Assembly (NCBI GenBank): GCA_041161065.1
Contig: JBEAVE010000002.1
Coordinates: 6,954-70,953 of the forward strand
Reading direction: 5' to 3'
Origin: DYRG01 sp041161065
GTDB lineage: Bacteria; Pseudomonadota; Gammaproteobacteria; Beggiatoales; Beggiatoaceae
DNA length: 64,000 nt
The position numbers were made by a program, and so were the translations under genes. Of the stretch, positions 44,862-53,369 are shown piece after piece (the stretch's first letter is position 1; each line of letters starts with the position of its first letter). The notes beneath the pieces are model-generated. The model was not told where the DNA came from. It ran no database searches and saw only the letters and a program-made list of their open reading frames with translations.

Positions 44862-45755
44862 TTAATTTCTTTCTAATAAATCAATGCGATTGACGATTTC
44901 AGTGGTTAAATCGATAAACTGTTGAGCTGCCCGTTGTGCATTTGCATTATTTCCTTTATCAGCAAACATAGACATCGGCTTTCTTACATGGGAAGCATTT
45001 CCAATGTGGGTAGAACCCTTTATTTCTGAAAAGAAATGAATATCAGGAATCCATTCTTCAATGAATTTTCTAATCGTTTGATGTAAGTTGGTGTGTTCAA
45101 TCATGGTGGGTACAATACCTAAAGGTAATGCTCGAGATTGTTGCATAAGTTCTTGTAATTCATTAAGATTTTGCAATAGATTTTTAATCCCAAAAGCGGA
45201 TAAATATTCCATTTGTGAAGGGATAACCACATATTTGGCGGCGCACAATCCATTCCAAGTAATTTTATTAAAACTCGGAGTGGTATCGATAACAACATAA
45301 TCATAATCTCCCACTAACTTTTGCAATCCCTTATTAAGCGACAAATAAACCGTTGCAGATTCATTGAGCGCATTGGGTTTTATTTTATAACTTCCGGGTA
45401 ACACATCAATTTTTCCTCCATTGTCGAGTTTCTCAGAACCAAATCCTCCCATAGCGGGATAAATACACTCTTTTAATTTCACGGGATCGGGATTTGTGGG
45501 TGCTAAATCCATAAAGTTAATGGCTTCTTTTCTTTCTTTGAAATAATTAAGCAATGTTCGATATTGTTCAATGGTTTTAGCTTTTTCAAATTCATCAGCT
45601 TTGTTCACGCCTAAGGTTAAACTTGCATTCGCTTGATCATCTAAATCTACCACTAAAACACGATTACCCATTCGAGCAAGTTCATACGCAATATTAACCG
45701 TTAAAGTTGTTTTTCCAACGCCACCTTTAGAAGCATGGATTGCAATTGTTCTCAT
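44862..45755 (-). CDS. ParA-family ATPase
   Basis: About 297 residues from the ATG at 45755, with the deviant Walker A KGGVGKTT (10-17). A longer frame reaches 45791, but MRTIAIHASKGG is the typical N terminus. ParA ATPases move DNA or protein cargo. It forms a pair with the ParB-like gene 32 bases downstream. Whether this pair belongs to the chromosome or to the integrated element just to the right cannot be decided from the sequence. Confidence 0.9.
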   Translation of the reverse strand: MRTIAIHASKGGVGKTTLTVNIAYELARMGNRVLVVDLDDQANASLTLGVNKADEFEKAKTIEQYRTLLNYFKERKEAINFMDLAPTNPDPVKLKECIYPAMGGFGSEKLDNGGKIDVLPGSYKIKPNALNESATVYLSLNKGLQKLVGDYDYVVIDTTPSFNKITWNGLCAAKYVVIPSQMEYLSAFGIKNLLQNLNELQELMQQSRALPLGIVPTMIEHTNLHQTIRKFIEEWIPDIHFFSEIKGSTHIGNASHVRKPMSMFADKGNNANAQRAAQQFIDLTTEIVNRIDLLERN

Positions 45756-45879
45756 TTTTATCGACTCCAGAAAATGATCTAAAAATAACACGGCTGATTA
45801 CGAACTAGGTCAAAAGCAATATAACATATTGAAAAATATAAAAATTAAACATTGAGAATTTATTGAAAGCATTAAACAG

Positions 45880-46758
45880 TTAATTGCTATAATCTATCAT
45901 ATTACGACACCTTGGATAATTAGAACAACCCAAGAATAAAGTACCATCTTTTTTGCTTTGTCTTTTAACCATCTTAATTCCACATCTAACACAAGTAGGT
46001 GTTTTATAATCCCCTTTAAGAGCAAAATCTAATAACTGTCTTTGCTCATAATCCGATAAATAAAAAATATGATTCAAGAATTCATTGCCATCAATAAGTT
46101 CTAATTGAAAATTGGTACTAGACTTAATCGTTTTAGCATAGGAAATTGCGTCAGAACTAAAAAAACTGCTAGTTATTAGAAATCCATAATCAACTTTATT
46201 TGCAGTTAAAACACCAACAAACTCACGAACTACACCAACACCAACGAGTTTATTTTTATAAGATTTACATTGCACAAATGCTAAAAGATGATTGTTTTTA
46301 GATATACGAATATCCACACCCCCATCTGAACCGAAATTATTAAGAATAGTATTGTAACCCTTTAAATTAAAATAAAAATCACATACCTCTTCAAACCTAC
46401 GCCACTCAATTTCTTGAAGTAAAGAAAGAGTCCAACGATTCAATTTTACATCCTCTTTTATATCTTGTTTTACATAATCTTTAGAAAAAAACCTAGCTGC
46501 ATTAGAATCAAGAGCAGGTGAATTACCAAAAATTATATTAAATAACTTCGATGAAATAGAAGGTTTTGATATGTATTTATCAAAAGCACTTCTAGAATCT
46601 TTTTGCTTTTCACATTTCTTAGAAAAATAGTTATCAATAAAACGTGATAAACGATGTTTCAACATAAGAAGAAATATAACAGCAATAGCAACAATTACCA
46701 TATTTTCTAATACAAAATACTTTAAATGCTGAATTCCTTGAGTAGCCGAAGGCATCAT
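45880..46758 (-). CDS. Membrane-anchored Mrr-like restriction endonuclease with zinc finger
   Basis: A 292-residue protein. An N-terminal membrane helix (about 14-30) precedes an Mrr-type PD-(D/E)xK nuclease domain (SDGGVDIRI near residue 145, VQCKSYKN near 160). A topoisomerase-type zinc finger closes the protein (CVRCGIKM ... CSNYPRCRN, about 257-287). Mrr-type enzymes attack modified or foreign DNA. It starts three bases after the repressor gene on the same strand, so it is probably expressed in the lysogenic state and acts against superinfecting DNA. Confidence 0.85.
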   Translation of the reverse strand: MMPSATQGIQHLKYFVLENMVIVAIAVIFLLMLKHRLSRFIDNYFSKKCEKQKDSRSAFDKYISKPSISSKLFNIIFGNSPALDSNAARFFSKDYVKQDIKEDVKLNRWTLSLLQEIEWRRFEEVCDFYFNLKGYNTILNNFGSDGGVDIRISKNNHLLAFVQCKSYKNKLVGVGVVREFVGVLTANKVDYGFLITSSFFSSDAISYAKTIKSSTNFQLELIDGNEFLNHIFYLSDYEQRQLLDFALKGDYKTPTCVRCGIKMVKRQSKKDGTLFLGCSNYPRCRNMIDYSN

Positions 46759-46761
46759 GAA

Positions 46762-47190
46762 TCACCTATTAGAAAAAACCACTTCAACTAAAGTGCGAGC
46801 AAGTTTCTTTTCATGCTCAGAAAGATTTGAATAAGTACGAAGCAAAGAAACCGCATCATTTGGCAATTCATATGCAACATGTTTAGGTAAAGCCCATTCT
46901 GGAAATTGAGGATCAACTTCTCTCGGATCAATCTGTAGCAAATAAGAAAACTTCAAAATAGTTTCTATATTTAACGCTAAACGACCATTCAAATATTGCC
47001 AAAAAGCACCTTGAGAAAAACCTAACAATTCACTAGCAGTTGCCTGAGTTAAACCCAATTCAGATTTTTTGGATTTCCAAATTTCTCTTAAACGACTAGC
47101 CCGTTCAATATCACTATCCGAAATATTGCGATGAAGTTTAAAAGTCGCAAGAATTTCAGTTGCATTAGATGTATCCATAAAAAACTCCAT
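46762..47190 (-). CDS. XRE-family repressor-like regulator
   Basis: A 142-residue DNA-binding protein with an HTH_3 domain (GLTQATASELLGFSQGAFWQYLNG, about residues 44-67). It lacks the S24 peptidase of lambda-type repressors. Two start ATGs (47190 and 47178) both have GGA-rich sequence upstream; the first has AAGGGGA in a good position. It faces a rightward operon across a 188-base region, the usual place of a phage switch repressor. Confidence 0.85.
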   Translation of the reverse strand: MEFFMDTSNATEILATFKLHRNISDSDIERASRLREIWKSKKSELGLTQATASELLGFSQGAFWQYLNGRLALNIETILKFSYLLQIDPREVDPQFPEWALPKHVAYELPNDAVSLLRTYSNLSEHEKKLARTLVEVVFSNR

Positions 47191-47378
47191 AAAAAGTCCC
47201 CTTCCATAATATCAAAAGCATTGCTATTAAAAAAGTAACGCATGCTAGTCAAAATAAAAATCATAGACTAAACTAAATAGTTATAGCTAATAAAAAATAA
47301 ATACCAATGATGCTTGACACAAAAAAATAGCTTGTGATATTATTAAATCTAACATCATAGCTATTAAGTGAAAATACC
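47191..47378. promoter_or_regulatory. Divergent promoter/operator region of the element
   Basis: Between the leftward repressor and the rightward replication operon. A strong rightward promoter is seen: TTGACA at 47314, an 18-base spacer and TATTAT at 47338. Short ATAGCTA-like motifs recur at 47283, 47328 and 47357, and a related TTGCTATTAA is at 47221. They flank the promoter and may be repressor operators. The leftward promoter is less clear. Confidence 0.65.
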
Positions 47379-48515
47379 ATGAGCACGAAAGCGCATAACT
47401 ACTACATGAAGGTCAAGGATAAAGATGTGAATGTCTTTATTTTGAGAGCCTTGGCGTGGGACGCTAACGATAAAGGCGAAAGCACCCTTAGCATTCCTAA
47501 CATCGCCGCACAATCCAATAGATCGCAGCGCGCTATCCAAACCGCTATGCGAAACCTCGAAGCCGACGGCAAAGTCGGTATCCAATACCAGCAAGGTCAC
47601 GCCACCAAAGACGGCAAAACTAATCGCTATTTCCTTAATGATTTTAGGGTCAGTATCGGATTGAAAGCCGTCATCACCGAATCACCTTATAAATCTAAGG
47701 CTAAACCTTCACCCCGTGCAATTTCAAAGACTCAGGCGGTGAAGTTTGATGAGTTGGGCGGTGAAGCTATCTGCACCCATACACATACAAACCAACAATT
47801 TATCTTAAATACAAATACTGTATGCCATAACCCTGTTTATGATAAGGAATCTGCTTTGCAGATGGATGTTAAACGTCCTTTGGACTATGAATCGGCTGGG
47901 ACTATCGAGAATCAAGTTGAGAAGCAACCACAACATGAACCGGTACGCTCCACTGTCTGTAGTAGTGTTGAAAAGGAATTTTTTAATGAAAAGAATGATT
48001 TAGTGTTTCCATCCGATCTTCATTCACAAGAAGAGAAACAAACTGCTTTCAAGATGTTAGTTCAAAACAATATTCCTCAAACACAATGGCAAATTATCTT
48101 TGATGAGTTTGAAGGTAAAACCATTTGGAAACACAAGCGTGGCGAGCAAATGCCTAACAAAATGGGTTATTTGTACGGCATGATCAAAAATGCTGCTCAA
48201 GGGAAATTTAACCCCGAAAGTGCCAAAGTAATTGCCAAACAACGCCAACAACAACTCGATAGCCAAAAATCCTTAACTCAAAAAGTCAACGACATGGCTA
48301 AAAATAATTCCTCTCAAAAAATTGAAGTAAAGCAAGCAATTGCAAAAACTTCAAATCCTCAAATAGAAGCAATTGTTTCTGAAATTAACCAAGCAACCAG
48401 TAGAACACAATTACAGCAAACTTATTTCAAGATTCAAAACAGCAGCATCCACCCAAACGATAAAAACTATCTCGCAAATATCGTTTCAAAAAATATCATG
48501 GAAATTAGAGCATGA
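47379..48515 (+). CDS. Replication-like protein with N-terminal winged-helix domain
   Basis: A 378-residue protein. The first 90 residues match the HTH_36 type of phage/plasmid replication proteins (STLSIPNIAAQSNRSQRAIQTAMRNLEADG, then TNRYFL). The middle is low-complexity and the C-terminal part has a helical segment around MPNKMGYLYGMIKNAAQG. It is the first gene of the rightward operon and lies right after a strong promoter. A role in replication or early regulation is inferred from the domain and position; a true initiator motif is not visible. Confidence 0.7.
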   Translation: MSTKAHNYYMKVKDKDVNVFILRALAWDANDKGESTLSIPNIAAQSNRSQRAIQTAMRNLEADGKVGIQYQQGHATKDGKTNRYFLNDFRVSIGLKAVITESPYKSKAKPSPRAISKTQAVKFDELGGEAICTHTHTNQQFILNTNTVCHNPVYDKESALQMDVKRPLDYESAGTIENQVEKQPQHEPVRSTVCSSVEKEFFNEKNDLVFPSDLHSQEEKQTAFKMLVQNNIPQTQWQIIFDEFEGKTIWKHKRGEQMPNKMGYLYGMIKNAAQGKFNPESAKVIAKQRQQQLDSQKSLTQKVNDMAKNNSSQKIEVKQAIAKTSNPQIEAIVSEINQATSRTQLQQTYFKIQNSSIHPNDKNYLANIVSKNIMEIRA

Positions 48516-48712
48516 ACTTTGATTTATTAATTGTTGCAATAGCAACTTACCTAATTCTTTTAAATAAAGAAACATGGTTTATGCCAGAGGAATCAGTGAT
48601 TAAAATCGCAATAGATTTCTTAATTGCAATAGGAATTATTACAGGTTCTATTTCAATCGAAGAAATGGAAGATAAAACCTGTATAAAAATTACATACAAG
48701 CAGTTATTTTAA
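48512..48712 (+). CDS. Small predicted membrane protein (66 aa)
   Basis: A 66-residue protein overlapping the previous gene by four bases (ATGA). Residues about 3-17 and 30-50 are hydrophobic. No family was recognised. Its location in a tightly packed operon makes it likely to be real. Confidence 0.6.
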   Translation: MNFDLLIVAIATYLILLNKETWFMPEESVIKIAIDFLIAIGIITGSISIEEMEDKTCIKITYKQLF

Positions 48713-48725
48713 ATAGGAGAAAACA

Positions 48726-48845
48726 ATGATTATCACTGTAGAAGAAATAGAAATAATTATCAGAGCTTTAATGATTACTGTAATTATTCAAAACATTTTA
48801 GATTCCATAATGTTAAAAATAACTAGAAAAGGAATTGCATCGTGA
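48726..48845 (+). CDS. Very small predicted membrane protein (39 aa)
   Basis: The frame reads MIITVEEIEII and continues through a hydrophobic stretch to a basic end (KITRKGIAS). The ATG follows a strong TAGGAG site at about nine bases. Its TGA overlaps the GTG start of the next gene (GTGA), a coupling arrangement seen across this operon. No family recognised. Confidence 0.55.
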   Translation: MIITVEEIEIIIRALMITVIIQNILDSIMLKITRKGIAS

Positions 48846-49054
48846 ACATTAACGAAATTCTCATTATGATTGCTGTTGGTGCAGGTTGTTTAGTTATTGG
48901 TTTATGGGTCATCCTTTATTACGCTACCTCGCAAGATAAAAAATATGAAGAAATTGCTGCAAAGCAAATCGACAAAGACCTCGAAGAACTTAAAAACAAA
49001 CCTAAAAATCAAACTGTTAAAACAGATTTTACCGATGATGACGTGCCATTTTAG
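48842..49054 (+). CDS. Small membrane protein with SSB-like acidic tail
   Basis: A 70-residue protein starting with GTG. A membrane helix lies at about residues 6-28 and is followed by a charged helix. The last six residues are DDDVPF, matching the C-terminal tip of bacterial single-strand DNA-binding protein (DDDIPF), the segment that recruits replication and repair enzymes. The rest has no SSB fold. Placing an SSB-type tail on a membrane anchor suggests recruitment of host replication proteins to the membrane, which is inference. An AAGGA site lies about eight bases upstream of the start. Confidence 0.7.
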   Translation: MNINEILIMIAVGAGCLVIGLWVILYYATSQDKKYEEIAAKQIDKDLEELKNKPKNQTVKTDFTDDDVPF

Positions 49055-49063
49055 GAGAAAACA

Positions 49064-49375
49064 ATGAGTAACCATGAACTAATCGATGTTAGAGAAACCA
49101 CCCGCCCCTATTGGCAAATTAGTGAAATTAAAAATGCCATTCGTGCGATTAGAACTTATGAATACATCATCGCTGAAAATTTAAAACAATATCAAAGATA
49201 TGTTTCTATAAATCCTATTGATATTAAAACAACCATGCAAATGGATAATTTAATCGGAACGCTTGAAAGTCTTAGAGTCTATAACTCAAATTACTACCAA
49301 TCAATTCAAAGAAATCGAGATTTATTTAACATTGAACATGCACTGCTAGCATTATTACCCAGTAAAGACATTTAG
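49064..49375 (+). CDS. Hypothetical protein (103 aa)
   Basis: A 103-residue protein with no recognised domain. It is mostly helical and opens MSNHELIDVRETTRPYWQI. TAGGAGAAAAC precedes the ATG; the TAG of the preceding gene is part of this Shine-Dalgarno sequence. Its own stop codon is again the TAG of TAGGAG before the next gene. Confidence 0.6.
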   Translation: MSNHELIDVRETTRPYWQISEIKNAIRAIRTYEYIIAENLKQYQRYVSINPIDIKTTMQMDNLIGTLESLRVYNSNYYQSIQRNRDLFNIEHALLALLPSKDI

Positions 49376-49385
49376 GAGAAACATC

Positions 49386-50867
49386 ATGAAACTTGAATTA
49401 AGCAAAATTCGCATTGATGGCGGTACTCAATCCAGAGCAAATTTACAAAGAAATATTATTAACGAATACGCCGAACTAATGAGTAATGATGTTGAATTGC
49501 CTCCTCTCGATGTTTTTCATGATGGCGAAAATTACTGGTTAGTGGATGGATTTCACCGATATTGGGCGAAAAAACAAATCTCTCCAAATAATACTGAAGA
49601 CAATTTTTTACCCGAAGAAACCATTGAAGTGACTGTTCACCAAGGCACACAACGCGATGCCATTTTGTTCTCTTTAGGCGCAAACAACGATCACGGAATT
49701 AGACGAACCAACGACGACAAAAATCGCGCTGTGGAAACCATGATTAGAGATAGCGAGTGGCAAAAATGGAGTGATCGGGAAATCGCTAAAATATGTAAGG
49801 TTTCCAATACTTTCGTTGCCAAATGCCGTGAAAGACTTAATGACTCAACTGTAAACATTGACAGTAAAACATACAAGCGGGACGGCAAAGTCCAGACTAT
49901 GAAGATCGAAAATATCGGTAAGCATAAAATTACTAAAGAAAAAGAAGTTGTAGATACCAAAACAGGTGAGATCGTCATTAAAAACGAAGATACCCTTCAA
50001 TTAAAAGAATCTATCGAAAAAGAAATTGAGGAAACTCAACGTGAACTTGAAGAACAATTTGATCAAGATGCTGAAATGCCAATAAGTAACGTTATCAGTG
50101 AGGAGATTTTCCTTAAAAAAGAATTCATAAAAGGACAAGCAGAGAAAATAGCTGAATTAGAAAAGCTATTAGATATATCAGATAAGTTTTATAAAATGTT
50201 AGAACATGAAAATAATTCACTTAAATCTTCATTATTACAAGTTGCTGCAATAATTGGATTTAATCTAGATGATTCTAATCTTACTTGGGAAATTTTGGAA
50301 AATGTTCTTGATAAGCTAAAAGAAATCATGCAGCTAAACAATAAAGTTTCTAAAATCACAGAAACCAATAATCAACTCTTTGCAGCTAATGAAAATCTCA
50401 ATCAAGAACTTAATAAGATTAAAGAGGAAAATCGTATCTTGAAAGAAGATAATAAGAATTTACTTTTTATCAAATCAAGTATTGAAGATGAGGTTAAAGA
50501 ACTTAAAGAACAAAACCAAACTTCTAAAGAAGTAAGTGAATATAGAGAAAAGCATTTAAACAACCAGTTAAGCAATGTAAGATTAATCAATGAAGATGTT
50601 CTTGAGTTGAAAAAATCAAATCAAATGCTAAAAGATCAAGTTAGCGCATTAGCTGAAGAAAACAATACGCTTAAAGAAAGTAGAGATAGATTAAAACTTC
50701 AAATTAAGCCTTTGGATAGAGATGCTGAATCAATGCTTGCTTCTCTTCAAGGTATTTTTGAAAGTTGTTTAGAAAAAAATAAGGAAAAACGTGAAGGTAT
50801 CCGAATTGGAAAAAGCGACTCAATTGAACTATTAAATTCAATTAAACAAGCTAGAGGAATTGAATGA
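49386..50867 (+). CDS. ParB/Srx-domain protein with long coiled coil
   Basis: A 493-residue protein. Residues about 1-90 form a ParB/sulfiredoxin-like N-terminal domain (LDVFHDGENYWLVDGFHRYWA, VHQGTQRDAILFSLGAN), followed by a helix-turn-helix-like WSDREIAKICKVSNTFVAKC (about 125-144). The remainder from about 210 to 475 is an almost continuous coiled coil rich in Glu, Lys, Asn and Leu. It may regulate or partition the element. ParA is present at 44862-45755, about 3.6 kb away, but the two are not in one operon. Confidence 0.75.
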   Translation: MKLELSKIRIDGGTQSRANLQRNIINEYAELMSNDVELPPLDVFHDGENYWLVDGFHRYWAKKQISPNNTEDNFLPEETIEVTVHQGTQRDAILFSLGANNDHGIRRTNDDKNRAVETMIRDSEWQKWSDREIAKICKVSNTFVAKCRERLNDSTVNIDSKTYKRDGKVQTMKIENIGKHKITKEKEVVDTKTGEIVIKNEDTLQLKESIEKEIEETQRELEEQFDQDAEMPISNVISEEIFLKKEFIKGQAEKIAELEKLLDISDKFYKMLEHENNSLKSSLLQVAAIIGFNLDDSNLTWEILENVLDKLKEIMQLNNKVSKITETNNQLFAANENLNQELNKIKEENRILKEDNKNLLFIKSSIEDEVKELKEQNQTSKEVSEYREKHLNNQLSNVRLINEDVLELKKSNQMLKDQVSALAEENNTLKESRDRLKLQIKPLDRDAESMLASLQGIFESCLEKNKEKREGIRIGKSDSIELLNSIKQARGIE

Positions 50868-50907
50868 TGAATGCTCATTACTTTAATTAGACATAGGAGA
50901 TTTTGAA

Positions 50908-51198
50908 ATGAACACAAAAGAAAACTGGTTAGTTGCTTGGTCAGCAATTAGACTAAATAACTCAATATCAGACCACTTATACACAAGTTACAAACCAAGA
51001 GTTTCAAAGGAAATTAAAAGCATTTTAAATATAGCAATAAAATGCCTTAAAGAAAGAGATATGTGTGAAAAGAATGATTATCTAAAAGTGAATTTAGAAA
51101 TTCACATGGAAGAAAAAGGATTTCATAAGTTATGGACTGGTTACAAATACACATGGGTAACTAATGAAGAATTTTTTAATGATGATGTGAGTTTCTAA
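50908..51198 (+). CDS. Hypothetical protein (96 aa) with acidic-phenylalanine tail
   Basis: A 96-residue protein with no recognised domain. It ends EEFFNDDVSF, which resembles the acidic tip with final Phe of SSB-type tails more loosely than the 70-residue neighbour does. TAGGAG precedes the ATG at about ten bases. It lies between the ParB-like gene and the excisionase-like gene. Confidence 0.55.
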   Translation: MNTKENWLVAWSAIRLNNSISDHLYTSYKPRVSKEIKSILNIAIKCLKERDMCEKNDYLKVNLEIHMEEKGFHKLWTGYKYTWVTNEEFFNDDVSF

Positions 51199-51219
51199 TT
51201 AACTCAAAAAGGTTTTGAA

Positions 51220-51408
51220 ATGAAAAAAATAAAAATAGGTATCAAAGAATACATAAAAAAATACTATGGAGAGCTATCGAGACCAAGTTACGAAGGATTG
51301 AGAAGAAAATGTAAAGCTGGAGAAATACCGAATACCATAAAAGAAGGTAAGAATTGGTATTTCATCGTTGATGAAGAAACCACTCCTCACAAGAGCAATA
51401 AATCATGA
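51220..51408 (+). CDS. Excisionase/AlpA-like small DNA-binding protein
   Basis: A 62-residue basic protein with a pattern typical of small winged-helix excisionases (YEGLRRKCKAGEIPNTIKEGKNWYF). Such proteins direct tyrosine recombinases or act as transcription factors. Its TGA overlaps the secretin ATG by four bases. An integrase of the right type is found at the far right, consistent with a partner role, but the two are about 12 kb apart. Confidence 0.6.
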   Translation: MKKIKIGIKEYIKKYYGELSRPSYEGLRRKCKAGEIPNTIKEGKNWYFIVDEETTPHKSNKS

Positions 51409-52730
51409 AGAAAATACTTTTTACATTAGTCGTTTTTTTACTAAGTTGTAACATTAGTGCTAATACAAGCATTGATGAGAATGTTTCATTGAGTTTTGAA
51501 AAAATAGAAATACCAACATTAATTGAATTAGTGTATTCAGATATTCTAAAAACTAGTTACATCATGCACGATGATGTTCTAAAAAAAATTGCTCATGTCA
51601 CCATTCGTTTGAAATCAAATCATAAAAAAAGTGAACTAAGCAATATAATGAGCAACCTATTGCAAGATTACGGCATTAGCATTGAGAAAAAAGGAAAGTA
51701 TGTAGCCTTTAGATTGACTGAAAATAAAGAAGAACCTAAAATCCCTTTGTTCTACAAACCTAAGCATCGTTCAACCACTTATTTAATTGCAATGTTATCG
51801 GGTTATATTGACACCAAAGAAGCAATTGGACAGAAACGTCCTATTGATTCTAAAAAAGATAACAAAAGTGAGGAAGGTATGAATAAGTTAATCGATAAAA
51901 ACAGTGATGGAATCCTAATCATGGCAACTCAAAAGAAGATTACATTGATCTTAAATTTACTTAAAGAAATTGATATACCTGAAAAGCAAGTTCATATTCA
52001 AGCATTAGTTTATGAAGTACAGAGTTCAAATAACGAAAGTAATGCCATTCAAGCAGTCTTAAATACGATTGGAAAATTAGGCATTAATATGTCAGTTGGC
52101 GCATCAAGAGGGGCTGGACAAATTTTTGAAGTATCTACCAATCAACTTAATATCCTAATGAATATTTTTAATGGTGACAATCAATTTAAGGTCATTACCT
52201 CACCATCACTCTTTGTAAAATCAGGACAAAAAGGACGTTTTTCAGTAGGTACGGAAACCCCAACCTTATCTGGTATTAAATATCCTGATAATAACAGTAA
52301 TTCTGCTGTTCAAAGTGTTGATTACAAACAAAGTGGAACAATCTTTGAAGTGAAACCAAATATTCACGAAGAAGAAATTGATATTGAATTAAATCAAGAA
52401 ATCAGTAACTTTGTGCAAACAACGACAGGTGTTTCAAACAGTCCAACACTAATGAAAAGATCATTACAAAGTGAGTTTTCAATGAAATCTGGACAAATGA
52501 TTATCTTGGCAGGATTAAAAGAACAAAAAGATACATTGGATTCAACCTATTTGCCTTTTACGAAATGGGAAATTGGTAAAGAAAATACACATAGCAAAAG
52601 CGAAATTATTTTAATTTTACATTGTCAATTAGTGGACAATCAAACGAATCAATCACAACCACTAAATTTGTACGATTTCATTCAAGAAATTCCAACTATT
52701 GCTGAACCCTTAATAAACTCCTCAAAATAA
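51405..52730 (+). CDS. Secretin-family outer-membrane channel (pIV-like)
   Basis: A 441-residue secretin. A signal peptide (MKKILFTLVVFLLSCN) is followed by an STN-like N domain (about 25-105) with a tip sequence EKIEIPTLIELVYSDI, and a C-terminal secretin domain (VHIQALVYEVQSS, FKVITSPSLFVKSGQKGRF, MIILAGLKE). Filamentous phages use such channels (pIV) to leave the cell. It is the last gene of the rightward operon and far from the morphogenesis genes, which is unusual. A host-type secretin function cannot be excluded. Confidence 0.8.
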   Translation: MKKILFTLVVFLLSCNISANTSIDENVSLSFEKIEIPTLIELVYSDILKTSYIMHDDVLKKIAHVTIRLKSNHKKSELSNIMSNLLQDYGISIEKKGKYVAFRLTENKEEPKIPLFYKPKHRSTTYLIAMLSGYIDTKEAIGQKRPIDSKKDNKSEEGMNKLIDKNSDGILIMATQKKITLILNLLKEIDIPEKQVHIQALVYEVQSSNNESNAIQAVLNTIGKLGINMSVGASRGAGQIFEVSTNQLNILMNIFNGDNQFKVITSPSLFVKSGQKGRFSVGTETPTLSGIKYPDNNSNSAVQSVDYKQSGTIFEVKPNIHEEEIDIELNQEISNFVQTTTGVSNSPTLMKRSLQSEFSMKSGQMIILAGLKEQKDTLDSTYLPFTKWEIGKENTHSKSEIILILHCQLVDNQTNQSQPLNLYDFIQEIPTIAEPLINSSK

Positions 52731-52753
52731 CCTCTATATTTAGAGGAACAAAA

Positions 52754-53017
52754 TTAGCGATATATTCTACTACGATGATCCAATTCAAGCACGAAAACAA
52801 CTAATCGATCATCGAAAAATTCACAAATCAGTCGATAATCCCCCACTCGATAACGCCATAATCCTCTAAATTCACCGACTAATGGTTTTCCCAACAAACG
52901 AGGATTAGCATGATTTTCAAGACGTTGAATAAATTTTTGGATTTGATTTCTAATCGGTTTATCCAAAGATTTCAAATGAGACGCTGCAACCTTCGAAAAT
53001 TCAACTGTCCATTGCAT
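52754..53017 (-). CDS. RelE/ParE-family toxin
   Basis: An 87-residue RelE-type mRNA interferase-like toxin (FSKVAASHLKSLDKPIRNQI, GLWRYRVGDYRLI, LDHRSRIY). The conserved R and Y residues of the RelE fold are present. It follows and overlaps its antitoxin by 17 bases, so the pair forms a complete type II module. It lies between the secretin operon and the large repeat and may help keep the element in the population. Confidence 0.9.
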   Translation of the reverse strand: MQWTVEFSKVAASHLKSLDKPIRNQIQKFIQRLENHANPRLLGKPLVGEFRGLWRYRVGDYRLICEFFDDRLVVFVLELDHRSRIYR

Positions 53018-53237
53018 CGAGTTCTCCTTTCAACTGCGACCAGCTAACCGTTTCCATTTCTCCGTTATTGAGTTGTTCACGAATCAACAATGCCCGTTCA
53101 GCGGCTTTTTTATCCAAATAATCCTCGACCCACTCATCAAAAAGTTGCTCTACTGTTTTATGTTCATTAGCCGCAATTTCAGATAAGGTATTTACTAAGC
53201 TATTATCTAAAGTTAAGGTCGTCATTAAGGTAGTCAT
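53001..53237 (-). CDS. RelB/StbD-family antitoxin
   Basis: A 78-residue acidic protein with an N-terminal ribbon-helix-helix-like start (MTTLTLDNSLVNTLSEIA) and a C-terminal acidic, tryptophan-containing tail, typical of RelB/StbD-type antitoxins. An internal ATG four codons in is also possible. It is the first gene of the pair. Confidence 0.82.
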   Translation of the reverse strand: MTTLMTTLTLDNSLVNTLSEIAANEHKTVEQLFDEWVEDYLDKKAAERALLIREQLNNGEMETVSWSQLKGELDAMDS

Positions 53238-53302
53238 AACAAAATCCTATCATTAAAAGATTGGTGATACATCTAAACAAAGCACCACCCATAGGTTTCT
53301 AT

Positions 53303-53344
53303 AAGAAGGAAGTTACAATCAACAAGAAGGAAGTTACAATCAAC
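53303..53344. repeat. Two perfect 21-bp tandem repeats
   Basis: AAGAAGGAAGTTACAATCAAC occurs twice in a row without mismatch, about 65 bases upstream of the RelB start and just left of the large inverted repeat. It could be an autoregulatory operator or a replication slippage product. Confidence 0.85.
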
Positions 53345-53369
53345 GTCCTTTGGCGGACAGCATTAAGGA

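Noticed and set aside
51405..52730. Secretin as part of the host type II or type IV pilus system with gspE
   Set aside because: gspE is 11 kb away among unrelated genes, while the secretin is in the middle of a phage-like operon and is short for GspD or PilQ. Not fully excluded.
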